The position numbers were made by a program, and so were the translations under genes. A model generated the notes under the pieces. It did not search any database. It saw nothing but the letters and a program-made list of their open reading frames with translations, and was not told where the DNA came from. Of a stretch of DNA of 64,000 nt, positions 50,200-60,370 are shown piece by piece (within the stretch, counting starts at the first letter, position 1; every line of letters begins with the position of its first letter). Source of the DNA: Sulfurovum lithotrophicum (lineage in GTDB: Bacteria; Campylobacterota; Campylobacteria; Campylobacterales; Sulfurovaceae); NCBI RefSeq assembly GCF_000987835.1, contig NZ_CP011308.1:310001-374000 (forward strand). Direction: 5' to 3'.

Positions 50200-52713
50200 C
50201 TAGACGCGCATCATATCTTCTTTAACTATTACAATCCTAAACAAAGCACCATCTACAGTATTCATCACACTAAGCTTTCCAGCACAATGTTCTTCAACAA
50301 TCGTCTTGCTCATATAGAGTCCAAGTCCCGTACCCTCTTTTTTGGTTTTAGTACTAAAATAAGGATCAAAGATATTTTCCATGATCTCTTCCGGTATGCC
50401 CCCGGCGTTATCACTGACTTCTAAAATATATTTGTCATTCTCTTTATAGGTGAATATTTTGATATAAGGATTCTCTGTTTTCTTCTCAAGCAGTGCATCT
50501 TCTGCATTTTTAATGAGATTTAAGACCACCTGTTTTAACTCATTGGAATAGGTACTGAACTTATCGTGACAGTTTAACTCCTGGATCAACTCTATATTAC
50601 TATTTTTAATGGAGATACCTATAATCTCTAGAACGGATGCTACAAGTTCATCGTATGATGTCTCTACTTTTTTCTTAGTTGGTTTAAAGAAATTTCTAAA
50701 ATCATCGATGGTTCTACTTAGATGTTGTGCGAAATTGGAAATATCGTGTGCTTTTTGTTGAGCAGTATCATTATCCAGCTTATTTAAACTGGCTTTGAGC
50801 TCTATGGATGCACTGGTTGAAGAAATGGCAGATAGGGGTTGTCTCCATTGATGCGCGATCATAGATATCATCTCTCCCATTTGGGCCATTCGGGATTGTT
50901 TTATCAAAAGAATGTCTTTTTCTCTTATTTGCCACAGTTGAGCATCAACTTCCTGTTGTAAATGATCATTTAAATGTTTGATCTTATCCTCTGCTTTCTT
51001 TTGCTCTGTGATGTCACGAGAAGAGCCTATTATACCGATAGGCTCTCCTTTCTCATCTTTTAGCAGTGAAAGAGAAAGCTCTGCAAATATGACTTTTTTT
51101 GACTTTTTAAGTAAACGTATCTCTGCCATATACGTACCTCTTTGCATAAGTTTATCAATATTTTTTTGGAGTAATTCGTAATCTTCTTCTAAATAGAGTG
51201 ATCTAATATGTTTCCCTGATATTTCATCAGCTTTATATCCAAGCAATAGCTCTGAACCTGTATTCCAACTATTAATATAGCCATCAAGGTCAGTTGATAT
51301 CACCGAGTCATGGATTTGATCAATAATTTGTGCCTGGTGGGAGTATTTGAGTTGTAGTGCTTTTTGCTCGGTAACATTGGTATGGATCCCAACCATACGC
51401 AAAGCTTTTCCATGCTTATCATATTGTATTATACCTCTGCCCAATATCGATAGCCATTGTCCATTTCTATGTTTCAGACGATGAATTCTTCCAGTATGCT
51501 CTTTTTTAGCATTGACAGTTATTTGAACATCCGACATAATATCTTCATAATCGTCAGGATGGACACGATCTGCCCATGTAGAAAAGAGGTTGGGAAGTTC
51601 ATCATCTCTGTAGCCCATCATCTGCTTCCATTGAGGAGATATGTAAACACTATTATCTACCATGTTCCATTCATAAACACCGGCATTATAGCCCAAAAGT
51701 GCCAACTCCATACGCTCTTTAAGCGTAGTATTTTCATCTTCCAGCCTTTTTCGCTCGGAAATATCTCTCCAGACACCATGAAGCAGCTCATCCGCATTCA
51801 ATGTGATCCTAGTTAATACGATTTCGGTCCAGAACATTTCACCGTCTTTTTTTTGATATAACCATTCAAAACTATGTGTGCCGTTTTCAAGTGCAATCTT
51901 TGTCATTTCAACCATTTTGACAATAGAACGTTTACCATCAGGTTGATATTTTGGCATAAATTTTGAGAGATCTGTAGTTAAAACTTCCTCTTTTGTACTA
52001 TATCCAAACATTTTCAATATTGCTTCATTACAGTCTTGAAACCTACTTTCTTTGATAAGCATTATTCCATCTGAGGATTTTTCATACATGGTCTGGAATG
52101 TTTCTTCTAAAAAGGCCGTATTTCTCAATTTAATATATTGACGATATCCAAAAACTATATGCAGTATCATATAGAATAATAAAAAAAGAGCGAGTGTCAG
52201 GAATATTTCTCCACCATGCAATAATGCAAGAATAATAAGAGGTGTTACACTCAAACTTACAAATAGTATAAAAGTAATAATGACATTACCAAGAGTAGAG
52301 ATTGAAGTTGCAGCTATTAAAATAATTACTATAGTCATTAGAAGAATATACAGATCAGGAACATTATAAATATACATGAACCATATTATCACTGCATACA
52401 GTGCAGCAGTGAGTGAGGTTACTGTAAGCAATGCTATAAGATATTTTTGTATATTCTTTTGAGAATATGACTTCTTTAAAAAATAGAGCAGTTTTTTACT
52501 AATAAAAATACGTCCGATAAAGAGAATAATATGTAAAAATAGCCAAGTATAAATCAAATTATGTGGCAAAAAAGAATAGAGTATAAAGGCACTTACAGAT
52601 GAAACCATAATATTTGCGGCAAATGCCCCAAAGATGGCGGTCTTTGCCATATTTGAAATTAGTTTTGGATGATAATCTAAAGAGAATATTTTTTTAAAAT
52701 TTATTGTTTTCAT
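50200..52713 (-). CDS. Membrane PAS-domain sensor histidine kinase
   Basis: 837 aa. Six membrane segments fill about 22-195. Three PAS domains follow (starts near 208 MYEKSSDGIMLI, 337 ALLGYNAGVYEWN, 460 IIDQIHDSVISTDL), each with PAC-like YQKKDGEMFWTEI or the like. A coiled coil leads to the phospho-acceptor in MIAHQWRQPLSAIS and HATPase with NLIKNAEDALLE and GTGLGLYMSKTIV. There is no receiver domain, unlike its upstream neighbours. Its start overlaps the stop of the REC-HK-REC gene in ATGA. Confidence 0.9.
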   Translation of the reverse strand: MKTINFKKIFSLDYHPKLISNMAKTAIFGAFAANIMVSSVSAFILYSFLPHNLIYTWLFLHIILFIGRIFISKKLLYFLKKSYSQKNIQKYLIALLTVTSLTAALYAVIIWFMYIYNVPDLYILLMTIVIILIAATSISTLGNVIITFILFVSLSVTPLIILALLHGGEIFLTLALFLLFYMILHIVFGYRQYIKLRNTAFLEETFQTMYEKSSDGIMLIKESRFQDCNEAILKMFGYSTKEEVLTTDLSKFMPKYQPDGKRSIVKMVEMTKIALENGTHSFEWLYQKKDGEMFWTEIVLTRITLNADELLHGVWRDISERKRLEDENTTLKERMELALLGYNAGVYEWNMVDNSVYISPQWKQMMGYRDDELPNLFSTWADRVHPDDYEDIMSDVQITVNAKKEHTGRIHRLKHRNGQWLSILGRGIIQYDKHGKALRMVGIHTNVTEQKALQLKYSHQAQIIDQIHDSVISTDLDGYINSWNTGSELLLGYKADEISGKHIRSLYLEEDYELLQKNIDKLMQRGTYMAEIRLLKKSKKVIFAELSLSLLKDEKGEPIGIIGSSRDITEQKKAEDKIKHLNDHLQQEVDAQLWQIREKDILLIKQSRMAQMGEMISMIAHQWRQPLSAISSTSASIELKASLNKLDNDTAQQKAHDISNFAQHLSRTIDDFRNFFKPTKKKVETSYDELVASVLEIIGISIKNSNIELIQELNCHDKFSTYSNELKQVVLNLIKNAEDALLEKKTENPYIKIFTYKENDKYILEVSDNAGGIPEEIMENIFDPYFSTKTKKEGTGLGLYMSKTIVEEHCAGKLSVMNTVDGALFRIVIVKEDMMRV

Positions 52714-54332
52714 ATTTTGATCAAATACTTTCGCAGAGTACTGGTGAGTGAAGAGGGATCAACAGGTTTGCTCAAGTATTCATCCATACCAGCTTTTAAA
52801 AAGCGTTCCTTATCCCCTTTAAGGGCATTTGCCGTTAATGAAATGATTGGTGTATGTTTTAAACTACCCTCTTTTTCCATAGTCAAAATTACTTTAGTCG
52901 CTGCAGTACCACCCATTTTTGGCATATTCTCATCCATCAGAATTAAGTCGTATTTTGTGGTTTTGAACTTTTCAATTGCCTCAATACCATTGATCGCGGT
53001 ATCATATGTTAAGCCGGCATTGTTGAGAATAATGCCAAGGAACATCTGATTGGCTTCAATATCTTCAACAATCAATATATGACCCTTGAGAGGCTCTGTA
53101 AGCTCAATACTCTGGGTACACTCTTGGTGTATATCCTCAGAAACCGGCATATCTATAGCCAATGTAAAAGTACTTCCCATAGTTTCTTGACTCTTAAGTG
53201 TTAATGTACCGCCAAGAAGTTCAGCCAGTCTGGCACTGATAGACAACCCCAGACCCGTACCACCATACTCCCTGCTTGTTGAGTGCTCTGCTTGTAAAAA
53301 AGGTTCAAATATAAGCTTTTGTTTATTTGCAGGAATACCGATGCCAGTATCTTGGACACGAATAGTTAAACACTCCTTCTCGTAATAAACAGAACATTTG
53401 ATACTTAAACCCTTTGGTGTAAACTTAACAGCGTTAGAGAGAAGATTTGAAAGGATCTGCTTGATTCTGTGTATATCAGAGAAAAGAAATTTTGGTATAT
53501 CATCAGCAAATTCAATTTCAAACGCAATATTTTTTTGAGATGCTTTCTTCTGAAAAAGTTCCATGACTGTGATCAACTCTTCATAAGGATTAAAATTGAT
53601 ATTATCAATCTCCAGGTTTCCATTATCTATTTTACTAATATCTAAAATATCACTGATGATCTGCAGAAGTGAATCCGAAGAGCTTTTAATGACTTGTAGG
53701 TATTTGAGCTTTTCTGCATCCGTCTCGTTTTCATGCAGTAGGGAAATAAAACCGGTAATTGCATTAAGTGGTGTGCGAATCTCATGTGACATATTTGCTA
53801 AAAATTGGCTTTTTTGATATGAAACATATTCAGCTTCCTTTTTTGCTGCTGCTAAAATAAGATTTTTCCTTTGGATATCTTCATATTGTTTTTTTATAAC
53901 TTTTTTATTTTGAAGAGAGGTTGCAATATGGAAAATCTTTTTTTGAAATTGCGTAATATCTATGGGTTTTAGTATAAAATTTGAAATTCCCATATTGATC
54001 AATTCTAGGAGATAATCTGATTCATTGTGGGCTGAAATGATGAGAATTATTTGTTCTTCATTGAGTGATAAAATTGATCTGCTCATTTCGATACCGTTCA
54101 ACTTTGGCATCTTGATATCAGTAATGACAATATCATAATACTGATTATTATCATTGTAGTATTTTTTATACTTTTGAAGACCTGTCTCCCCATTTTCTGC
54201 TGAATCAATTTTTAAAAAAAAATCTTCCATCATACCCAGAGTGCTGTTGTGTACTACTGTATTGTCCTCAACATATAAAACGGTTAGATCTTTACTTAAT
54301 TTTATTAAAATTTCAAGTTTCTTGTTTATCAT
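52710..54332 (-). CDS. REC-histidine kinase-REC hybrid protein
   Basis: 540 aa without membrane segments. The N-terminal receiver has YVEDN and the phospho-Asp in VITDIKMPKLNG. The kinase core has the His in MSHEIRTPLNAITGF, NLLSNAVKFTP and GGTGLGLSISARL. The C-terminal receiver has IVEDIEANQ, LILMDENMPKMGG and LSKPVDP. A cytoplasmic kinase with a receiver at each end can pass phosphate among partners of a phosphorelay. It lies 33 bp downstream of the HPt gene. Confidence 0.92.
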   Translation of the reverse strand: MINKKLEILIKLSKDLTVLYVEDNTVVHNSTLGMMEDFFLKIDSAENGETGLQKYKKYYNDNNQYYDIVITDIKMPKLNGIEMSRSILSLNEEQIILIISAHNESDYLLELINMGISNFILKPIDITQFQKKIFHIATSLQNKKVIKKQYEDIQRKNLILAAAKKEAEYVSYQKSQFLANMSHEIRTPLNAITGFISLLHENETDAEKLKYLQVIKSSSDSLLQIISDILDISKIDNGNLEIDNINFNPYEELITVMELFQKKASQKNIAFEIEFADDIPKFLFSDIHRIKQILSNLLSNAVKFTPKGLSIKCSVYYEKECLTIRVQDTGIGIPANKQKLIFEPFLQAEHSTSREYGGTGLGLSISARLAELLGGTLTLKSQETMGSTFTLAIDMPVSEDIHQECTQSIELTEPLKGHILIVEDIEANQMFLGIILNNAGLTYDTAINGIEAIEKFKTTKYDLILMDENMPKMGGTAATKVILTMEKEGSLKHTPIISLTANALKGDKERFLKAGMDEYLSKPVDPSSLTSTLRKYLIKI

Positions 54333-54365
54333 AAGTATTCCATTTTGTTTGTAGCGTTGTTCGCT

Positions 54366-54683
54366 TTATGTCTCATCAAACAATATTTGTGAAATTTCTT
54401 TTAAGGCAACGTCACTTTCAAGATGAGATCTTATTTCATTTAATTTTTCTGCCAGTGCATGATTTCCTAAATTGAACAATAGCCCTTTTAGCGCATGTAA
54501 AACATTATTGATCTCATCGATGGAAATCGTATCTTCATGAAGCAATATCTCTAATTTGGTCAAATTTGCCTGCAAGTCTTTTTTCGCCCGATCAACTAAT
54601 GGGGTTATCTGTTCTTCCGGAAATCCAAACGCTTTGAGGTGCTCGTATGCAATGGCTTCTGTTTCACGGATTATCTTTTTCAT
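54366..54683 (-). CDS. HPt-domain phosphotransfer-like protein
   Basis: 105 aa, all helical. Residues VLHALKGLLFNLGNHALAEK match the HPt active-site pattern HxxKG...NLG, with the probable phospho-His in HALKG near residue 68. It overlaps the end of the upstream hybrid kinase by 20 bases. It is the likely shuttle between the hybrid kinases on either side and the LuxR-type regulator. A decayed duplicate lies at 49988-50110. Confidence 0.75.
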   Translation of the reverse strand: MKKIIRETEAIAYEHLKAFGFPEEQITPLVDRAKKDLQANLTKLEILLHEDTISIDEINNVLHALKGLLFNLGNHALAEKLNEIRSHLESDVALKEISQILFDET

Positions 54684-56544
54684 CTATCACCCTTTCAATC
54701 ATTTCAAATAAAATATCAAGTTGTAACGGTTTTTCAAGTAATCCCGTAAAACCGGCTTGTGCTACTTTGCCATAGGTACTCTTGTATATGTCCGCTGTCA
54801 ACGCATATGTTGGAGGTACATGATCATGAATGGTTTTTAGTCTTTTTAGAACTTCAAAACCGTTCAAGCCGGGCATTTTCAAGTCTATAAAGACAAGATC
54901 ATACGCTCTGGATTTATACATTCCCAGCGCTTCATAACCATCTGTTGCCAAATCTATGTTGGCAAAAGGATATTTTTTTGTTATGAACATTTTAAGTATT
55001 TCCAGGTTTGTTTCCATATCGTCAATAGCAAGAATATGTAGGTCTGCCTGCTTATTCGTATCTGTTTTTTCTATGGTTTTTTTGGACTCCAGTATAGTTC
55101 TAGGCTTCAAATATGTTGATATCGGGGCAAAATGATGATAAATTTTATCAAAGTGTTCAAGAGAGATATTTTGCCCGGTCTCTTCGGCAATAAAAGTTGT
55201 TTTGTTAAATATCCCGAGTGTTTTCAGGTAGTTTACAAGTGCATCGAATCTTATGTAGCCATCGTGGGAAGTAGTGATTGAAACAATGTCTGGGGCTTTA
55301 TCTTTTTTGGCCAGCATGCATGTTATGAATTTCTCCGGATTATTGAAGGTGATGATCTTGTATCCATACTCTTTTAGGAAATGCATCTTCTGGTCAAATC
55401 CGTATGTTTCTTTTTGGTCATTGAAAAAGCAAATTGTTCTCTGCTCTATTTTGCCAGGTTCATTGCTTTCCTTTTGCAATGTGACAGTAAAAGAAAATGT
55501 ACTTCCCACTCCGACCTTGCTTTTGGCAGTTAAAGTTCCGCCTAACTTTTGTGCCAGCTTCTGTACGATATACAGACCGAGTCCTACCCCGTTCCTGTCT
55601 GTTTTAAAGCGGCTGAAAGGGTCAAACATATTTTTCAGCTCTTTGGGCGTCATTCCTATACCGCTATCTTCAACCTCAAAGCATATTTCTATACTTTCTT
55701 CAGATTCCTGGATCTTTCTGACTTTGAGATGAATAAAACCATGGTCCGTGTATTTAATGGCATTGCTTAACAGGTTCATAATGATTTCTATGAACCGCTG
55801 GGCATCCCCCAATACTTTTTTTGGGAAAAAGTCCACCTCGGCCTTAAAGACCACATTTTTTTCTTTTAATCCTATAGTAAGATTGTCGATACATTTCAAG
55901 ATCATTTGATCTACCCAAAAAAATTCCTCTTTTATCTCCATCTGCCCGGCGTCTATCTTTGTGCTATCCAAAATGCCGGTGACAAGGTTCTTCAACACCG
56001 AAGATGCATTTTCGGCTTTCTCAAGAAAGGTTCTGTCCTCTCCTTTTAAAATATCTTTTTCCTTTATGAAAGTAATATAGCCGATAATAGCATTGAGTGA
56101 AGTACGCATATCATGGGAGATCCCAGAGATCATAAGCTGTTGTGTCTCAAGTGTTTGGTTTAATCTCTCACTTACACGCTGCAAGATAGTATGAATAATG
56201 CTTTCTCTTTCTTCAGCTATTTTGGCGTAACGGCAGCGCTGAATGAATATCGTTTCGAAAAAAAGATTAAAAAATGTTTTTAACTCTTCTTTGTCGGAGG
56301 CATATTCTTCTCTGGAAAGTAAAAAAGAAAAAGTCTCAATCATACACTTAAGTACTTGCATGGAATATTCAGGATCGTTTTGAAAATACATAGAATATCT
56401 GATCGTGTAAAAAAGTTCATCGGTTTCTCCGAGCAAAGCTTTTTCCAGATAATCCCCCATCATCTGAGATTTTTCGAGCCCCATACCAAATTGGCCGGCT
56501 ACATTTTTAATGATCTGTTGTTTGTCTTTTTTATGCAGTTTCAT
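54664..56544 (-). CDS. Hybrid histidine kinase with pseudo-receiver and receiver
   Basis: 626 aa, cytoplasmic. An N-terminal helical region of about 150 residues precedes the phospho-acceptor in SGISHDMRTSLNAIIGY. The HATPase has NLLSNAIKYTDHGF and GVGLGLYIVQKLA. A degenerate receiver-like stretch (RTICFFNDQKETYGFD on) lacks an acceptor Asp. The terminal receiver has AIDDMETN, LVFIDLKMPGLNG and LEKPLQL. It starts four bases inside the end of the FIST-protein gene, so FIST input to this kinase is likely. Confidence 0.9.
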   Translation of the reverse strand: MKLHKKDKQQIIKNVAGQFGMGLEKSQMMGDYLEKALLGETDELFYTIRYSMYFQNDPEYSMQVLKCMIETFSFLLSREEYASDKEELKTFFNLFFETIFIQRCRYAKIAEERESIIHTILQRVSERLNQTLETQQLMISGISHDMRTSLNAIIGYITFIKEKDILKGEDRTFLEKAENASSVLKNLVTGILDSTKIDAGQMEIKEEFFWVDQMILKCIDNLTIGLKEKNVVFKAEVDFFPKKVLGDAQRFIEIIMNLLSNAIKYTDHGFIHLKVRKIQESEESIEICFEVEDSGIGMTPKELKNMFDPFSRFKTDRNGVGLGLYIVQKLAQKLGGTLTAKSKVGVGSTFSFTVTLQKESNEPGKIEQRTICFFNDQKETYGFDQKMHFLKEYGYKIITFNNPEKFITCMLAKKDKAPDIVSITTSHDGYIRFDALVNYLKTLGIFNKTTFIAEETGQNISLEHFDKIYHHFAPISTYLKPRTILESKKTIEKTDTNKQADLHILAIDDMETNLEILKMFITKKYPFANIDLATDGYEALGMYKSRAYDLVFIDLKMPGLNGFEVLKRLKTIHDHVPPTYALTADIYKSTYGKVAQAGFTGLLEKPLQLDILFEMIERVIDEKDNP

Positions 56545-57650
56545 GTGCTTTCTCGCTTTTCGGTGAGTACGGCAAGTGTCAATGTCTGGTTTTGCAATAC
56601 GGAAAGATCCTGAGGATCCAGAGGGCCTATTTCACCAAATGAATGCAGACCTATAAAGGGGATATAAATGTTTTTTGCAAGCCGCATGATGTAGATCGGC
56701 TCCATTTGCCCCCAATGACCCTTATAGGCTACACAGGCAAATAAAAAAGCGATACTGTCATTTGTAACAAGATGGGAAAATTTGTCCAGTTGGTCTATTT
56801 GCTTTTCTCGGCTAAAAGGTATGGCCAGCTTGAGTTTGTCACCTTTTGAAACCTTCTTAAAGAGAGTGATTGTTTTGGCTTTCCTGTCTATCGACAAGAT
56901 AGAAGAGATAGGTTTTTTAAAAGAGTGATTATGATCATTAAATGGTGTAATAAAAAACGGTTGGTCATATGACTCAATGGTTTTCAGAGATAAGGTACCG
57001 ATCATACTTTCGATCATATCCAGTGCCGGTCGATGTTCAATTTCAATAATTTTGAATCCCTCTGTGCGGGTAATCTCCAGATCAAATCCTACCGGATCAA
57101 AATCATGTGCCGATATGCCTTTAAGAGAATAGTCTTCTTGATCGATCAGCCATACCAGGGTGCTTTCAGAAAGATATTCTCCGTTATAAAATATGCTTCC
57201 CCCTTTTATATCGGATGATTTAGCTCCTGCGATCGCACCGAAAAAACTGTTTTTACCGATATTTTCCTGCAGTTGTACAATGATCTGTTCAAGAGCATTG
57301 CCGTAACGGGAACTTAGAACAATGGCGCTGTATTTTTTATTTTTTTCGACAGGAATCTTCTGTTTTTCCTGATCAGGGAAAAGCTGCAGCTTATAGGATC
57401 CCTTTTTCATCTCTATACACATATAGATACAGGGGTGTGTCCGGTTCACATCAACATAAGGGATCGAATCATAAATATTACTCTCACTGCTGCATCCAAT
57501 AATGTCAACATCGGGGAAACGGGCTTTCAGGGTTTCACTACATTGAGAAAAAAGTTTCTCTTTGTCACTCTCATAAAACCCTACTATAACTGTCGGTATG
57601 AAACCAATAGAGTCAATTTGATCAATATTTGTCAATACAGCGTAATTCAT
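56541..57650 (-). CDS. FIST-domain sensory protein
   Basis: 369 aa from the ATG at 57650, with AAGGGAAGGG upstream; an ATG at 57680 has no site. FIST_N (TVIVGFYESDKEKLFSQCSE, DVDIIGCSSESNIYDS, FFGAIAGAKSSDIKGGSIFY) is followed by FIST_C (SILSIDRKAKTITLFKKVSKGDKL and FLFACVAYKGHWGQMEPIYI, PFIGLHSFGEIGP). FIST proteins are predicted soluble sensors of small ligands, perhaps amino acids, working with kinases or chemotaxis receptors. It is translationally coupled to the hybrid kinase next to it. Confidence 0.88.
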   Translation of the reverse strand: MNYAVLTNIDQIDSIGFIPTVIVGFYESDKEKLFSQCSETLKARFPDVDIIGCSSESNIYDSIPYVDVNRTHPCIYMCIEMKKGSYKLQLFPDQEKQKIPVEKNKKYSAIVLSSRYGNALEQIIVQLQENIGKNSFFGAIAGAKSSDIKGGSIFYNGEYLSESTLVWLIDQEDYSLKGISAHDFDPVGFDLEITRTEGFKIIEIEHRPALDMIESMIGTLSLKTIESYDQPFFITPFNDHNHSFKKPISSILSIDRKAKTITLFKKVSKGDKLKLAIPFSREKQIDQLDKFSHLVTNDSIAFLFACVAYKGHWGQMEPIYIMRLAKNIYIPFIGLHSFGEIGPLDPQDLSVLQNQTLTLAVLTEKREST

Positions 57651-57805
57651 TTCCCTTCCCTTTATACAATAAATTGTCAATTCAATTAAAGTATTAACTA
57701 TAGAATAGTATTTTTTATCTAAAATATATGTAGGAATAATCTTACTTATACTATTATTTTAGCTTTTTAATAAATGCATCAAAAGGTAATATTCTGGCTT
57801 CTTCT

Positions 57806-58456
57806 TCACTCAAATTCATGCAGAGCAAAATGAATAAGCTGATTGATATTGGAGAGTGATAGTTTTTCCAGTATACGTTTGCGATAAGTAGATATAGTTT
57901 TAGGACTTAAATCAAGTTTTTCTGCGATCATTTTACCGCTATAGCCTGAGCTAAGCAGGTTATACACTTCAAGTTCCCTTTTGGATAAAGACGCTATCGA
58001 GATCTTTGGTGTCTTGTTTAAAATGGTACCATAAGGAAGCGTTTCCCTATATGCCGAATCAAGATACTTTTCCCCTTCAATGATGCTGTTTATTGCAAGT
58101 ATCAGATCGGTAGATACCATTTTTTTATTTAAATAACCCGAAGCTCCAGCTTGGAGAGATTGTAAAGCATAGGGGTCTTCAGGAAACATGCTTAAGATCA
58201 ATATGGGCAGTTCGCTGAATTTATCACTGATTTCACGTACAGTGTGTATGCCATTTTTGTCACCGAGATTTAGATCTAAAATCAAAAAATCATAGCTTTT
58301 TTTGGAAAGAAGGCCCATGAGCTCATTGAAGGAAGAAGCTTCATCCTCAATGTAAAAATCCTTTTGGGACTCCAAAATAAACCTGATGCCGCTACGCACG
58401 ATCTCATGATCATCTGCGACAATGATTTTATAGGTATGATTATGATGCATGCTCAT
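57806..58456 (-). CDS. NarL/FixJ (LuxR)-family response regulator
   Basis: 216 aa from an ATG behind GGGAGGGGG. The receiver has VADDHEIVRSGIRFIL, the phospho-Asp in FLILDLNLGDKNG and GYLNKKMV. The LuxR helix-turn-helix reads SLSKRELEVYNLLSSGYSGK then MIAEKLDLSPKTISTYRKR. It is the only DNA-binding protein in this signalling cluster, so it is the likely output. It lies 155 bp upstream of the FIST gene on the same strand. Confidence 0.93.
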   Translation of the reverse strand: MSMHHNHTYKIIVADDHEIVRSGIRFILESQKDFYIEDEASSFNELMGLLSKKSYDFLILDLNLGDKNGIHTVREISDKFSELPILILSMFPEDPYALQSLQAGASGYLNKKMVSTDLILAINSIIEGEKYLDSAYRETLPYGTILNKTPKISIASLSKRELEVYNLLSSGYSGKMIAEKLDLSPKTISTYRKRILEKLSLSNINQLIHFALHEFE

Positions 58457-59014
58457 CCCCCTCCCTTTTTTTCACTCAAATATGAGCAACTTGCAGATCT
58501 CAATGAAATCAATTGCTTTACTATTTAAATAAAAGTATTACCAAGAGATTACTTATTAAATATTGATTTGAATATGAAAAAAAGCCTTTTTCACTGCTCG
58601 GTAAATGTAATTTTAGATGATTTATTATAACATAGTTTTATTATAATGGTCAAATTATTTTAGGTCATAGTGTGATCTGTACTAGTGTTCAGAACTGGCT
58701 CAGTCGTTGCGTGACAGTGTTAAGTGCTCAGAGTTACGAAAGTGCAGTATTATATTTTTTTGAAGCGCTTAAAGATCAGAAGGATAACTGCTGTTTCAAC
58801 AGCAATAAGCAAAAAATGCAGATCATAGACTTGCTCCTGACTGTTTGTTTCACCATAGAGAGTCGATATTTGAGTAAAAAAGATACCCAGATTTAAGATT
58901 TAGGGGCTTTAAGGTGCTAACTGACTCTAATGGTGAAAATAACTTTTAAGAAAAATGGAAAGAAACTATTTTATGTTATACTCCTACTCAACAAATCTTC
59001 AAGGGAAATCCCAA
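58457..59014. other. Intergenic region without a clear gene
   Basis: A 74-codon frame from a GTG at 58672 to 58896 has AGGT upstream and a TATAAT at 58642-58647, so it may be a small gene or RNA. Its product is Cys-rich with no known motif, so I do not call it. The rest is A+T-rich and holds promoter-like sequence for the divergent genes on both sides. Confidence 0.4.
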
Positions 59015-59773
59015 ATGAAACACATCTTACTGTATGTAGTGACAGGAATGATGCTCGCAGGTATACTTCAGGCATCAGAGGTCATCACCGACAAAACAAA
59101 ACTTCAGGAAATCAAAAAAGCCAATGCAGTACTGCAGGACCCTGTGCTTACGATAAAAGGTGCCATAGAAAAACCCAAAAGCTATGTGCTGAAACTTGAA
59201 GCAAAATCTCCGCGTGGTTCACAGAAGCTTACGGCATTTTTGAACAAAGAGACGGGAGACCTTTATATTGGGTCCGGGTATGACAAAGAAGGTAAGGAGA
59301 TCGTATTTCCCACAGATGCCAAGATCGTCAATGAAGGGGTTTCGTTCAGTTACGGCAAAGGTAGCAAAGATATTTACCTCGTGACCGATCCTCAGTGCCC
59401 TTACTGCGGCAGATTTGCAAAAGCTGCAGAGGGAAAACTGGATAACTACAGGGTACATGTCATACTCTTCCCGCTTTCATTTCACAAAAAGGCACCTGCC
59501 ATGGTTGAGTGGATCATGCAGGGCAAAGATGACACAGAGAAAAAAGAACGTTATGAACAGGTTATGCTGAAGGGCTCTACCGAGTACAAATCGCTCATCA
59601 AAGATGAAAAAAAACCGTTTGTCTACTCTTCTAAAGCAAAAGAGAAGATGGATGCTTCCAAAAAGGCAGCTGTTGAACTTGATCTTCGTGGTACACCGGC
59701 CATTTATGATGCAAACTTTCAACCCGTTTCACAACAGATATTGCTAAATCCTACAACAAAAGAAAGGAAATAA
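59015..59773 (+). CDS. Exported thioredoxin-fold protein, DsbC/DsbG-like
   Basis: 252 aa from the ATG at 59015 with AAGGGA upstream. Signal peptide MKHILLYVVTGMMLAGILQA leads to an N-terminal domain of about 100 residues. A thioredoxin fold follows, with the active-site DPQCPYCGRF near residue 130 and the cis-Pro in LRGTPAIY near 230. Proteins of this form isomerise or reduce disulphides in the periplasm. The N-terminal part differs from E. coli DsbC, so subfamily is left open. It is six bases from rsmG. Confidence 0.87.
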   Translation: MKHILLYVVTGMMLAGILQASEVITDKTKLQEIKKANAVLQDPVLTIKGAIEKPKSYVLKLEAKSPRGSQKLTAFLNKETGDLYIGSGYDKEGKEIVFPTDAKIVNEGVSFSYGKGSKDIYLVTDPQCPYCGRFAKAAEGKLDNYRVHVILFPLSFHKKAPAMVEWIMQGKDDTEKKERYEQVMLKGSTEYKSLIKDEKKPFVYSSKAKEKMDASKKAAVELDLRGTPAIYDANFQPVSQQILLNPTTKERK

Positions 59774-59779
59774 AAAGTA

Positions 59780-60370
59780 GTGGAACTGTCACAGTACCTT
59801 GATGCCGAAGGCATCATTCTGGATGATGAAATAATTGGTAAACTTGAAGGCTTTGCCGTACTGCTGCATGAATGGAACCAGGTGCATAATCTTACCGGAG
59901 CAAGATCGGTAGCGGCGATCTACGACAACATTGTCGATTCGCTCTATCCTCTGGCTTTTATCAAAATACCAAAAACACTGTTGGATGTGGGAACGGGAGC
60001 AGGTTTCCCTGGACTGGTGCTTGCCATTGCGCTTCCGGAGACCGAAGTGGTGTTGGCTGAACCGTTGAAAAAACGTGTCTCTTTTTTGAAGTATGCCACC
60101 ATGGATCTCGGGCTGAAAAATGTGAAGGTGGAAGCGAAGCGGGTTGAAAGTGTGGAGCATGAAGCCTTCGATATGATCAGCTCGAGAGCAGTGACCAATA
60201 CAAAGCTTCTGCTTGACCTTACGTCTCGCATCAGTGATGAACATACAGAATATCTTTTTTACAAAGGAAGCCGTGTATTTGACGAAATAGCGCAGGTGGA
60301 AGGTCAAATGAGTTATGATATAATACAAAAAAACCAGAGAAACTATCTCTATATAAAGAATGAAACATGA
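59780..60370 (+). CDS. rsmG: 16S rRNA (guanine(527)-N7)-methyltransferase RsmG
   Basis: 196 aa from a GTG. The SAM-binding motif is [17 protein letters not shown] near residue 75, and the family features [13 protein letters not shown] and [14 protein letters not shown] are kept. It methylates G527 of 16S rRNA, and its loss gives low-level streptomycin resistance. Its stop overlaps the next start in ATGA, so the following small gene is translationally coupled. Confidence 0.95.
   Translation: MELSQYLDAEGIILDDEIIGKLEGFAVLLHEWNQVHNLTGARSVAAIYDNIVDSLYPLAFIKIPKTLLDVGTGAGFPGLVLAIALPETEVVLAEPLKKRVSFLKYATMDLGLKNVKVEAKRVESVEHEAFDMISSRAVTNTKLLLDLTSRISDEHTEYLFYKGSRVFDEIAQVEGQMSYDIIQKNQRNYLYIKNET

Noticed and set aside
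58672-58896. 74-codon GTG frame in the 58.5-59 kb spacer
   Set aside because: A promoter-like TATAAT lies upstream, but the product is Cys-rich with no motif and the start is weak, so it is kept only as a remark in the spacer entry.
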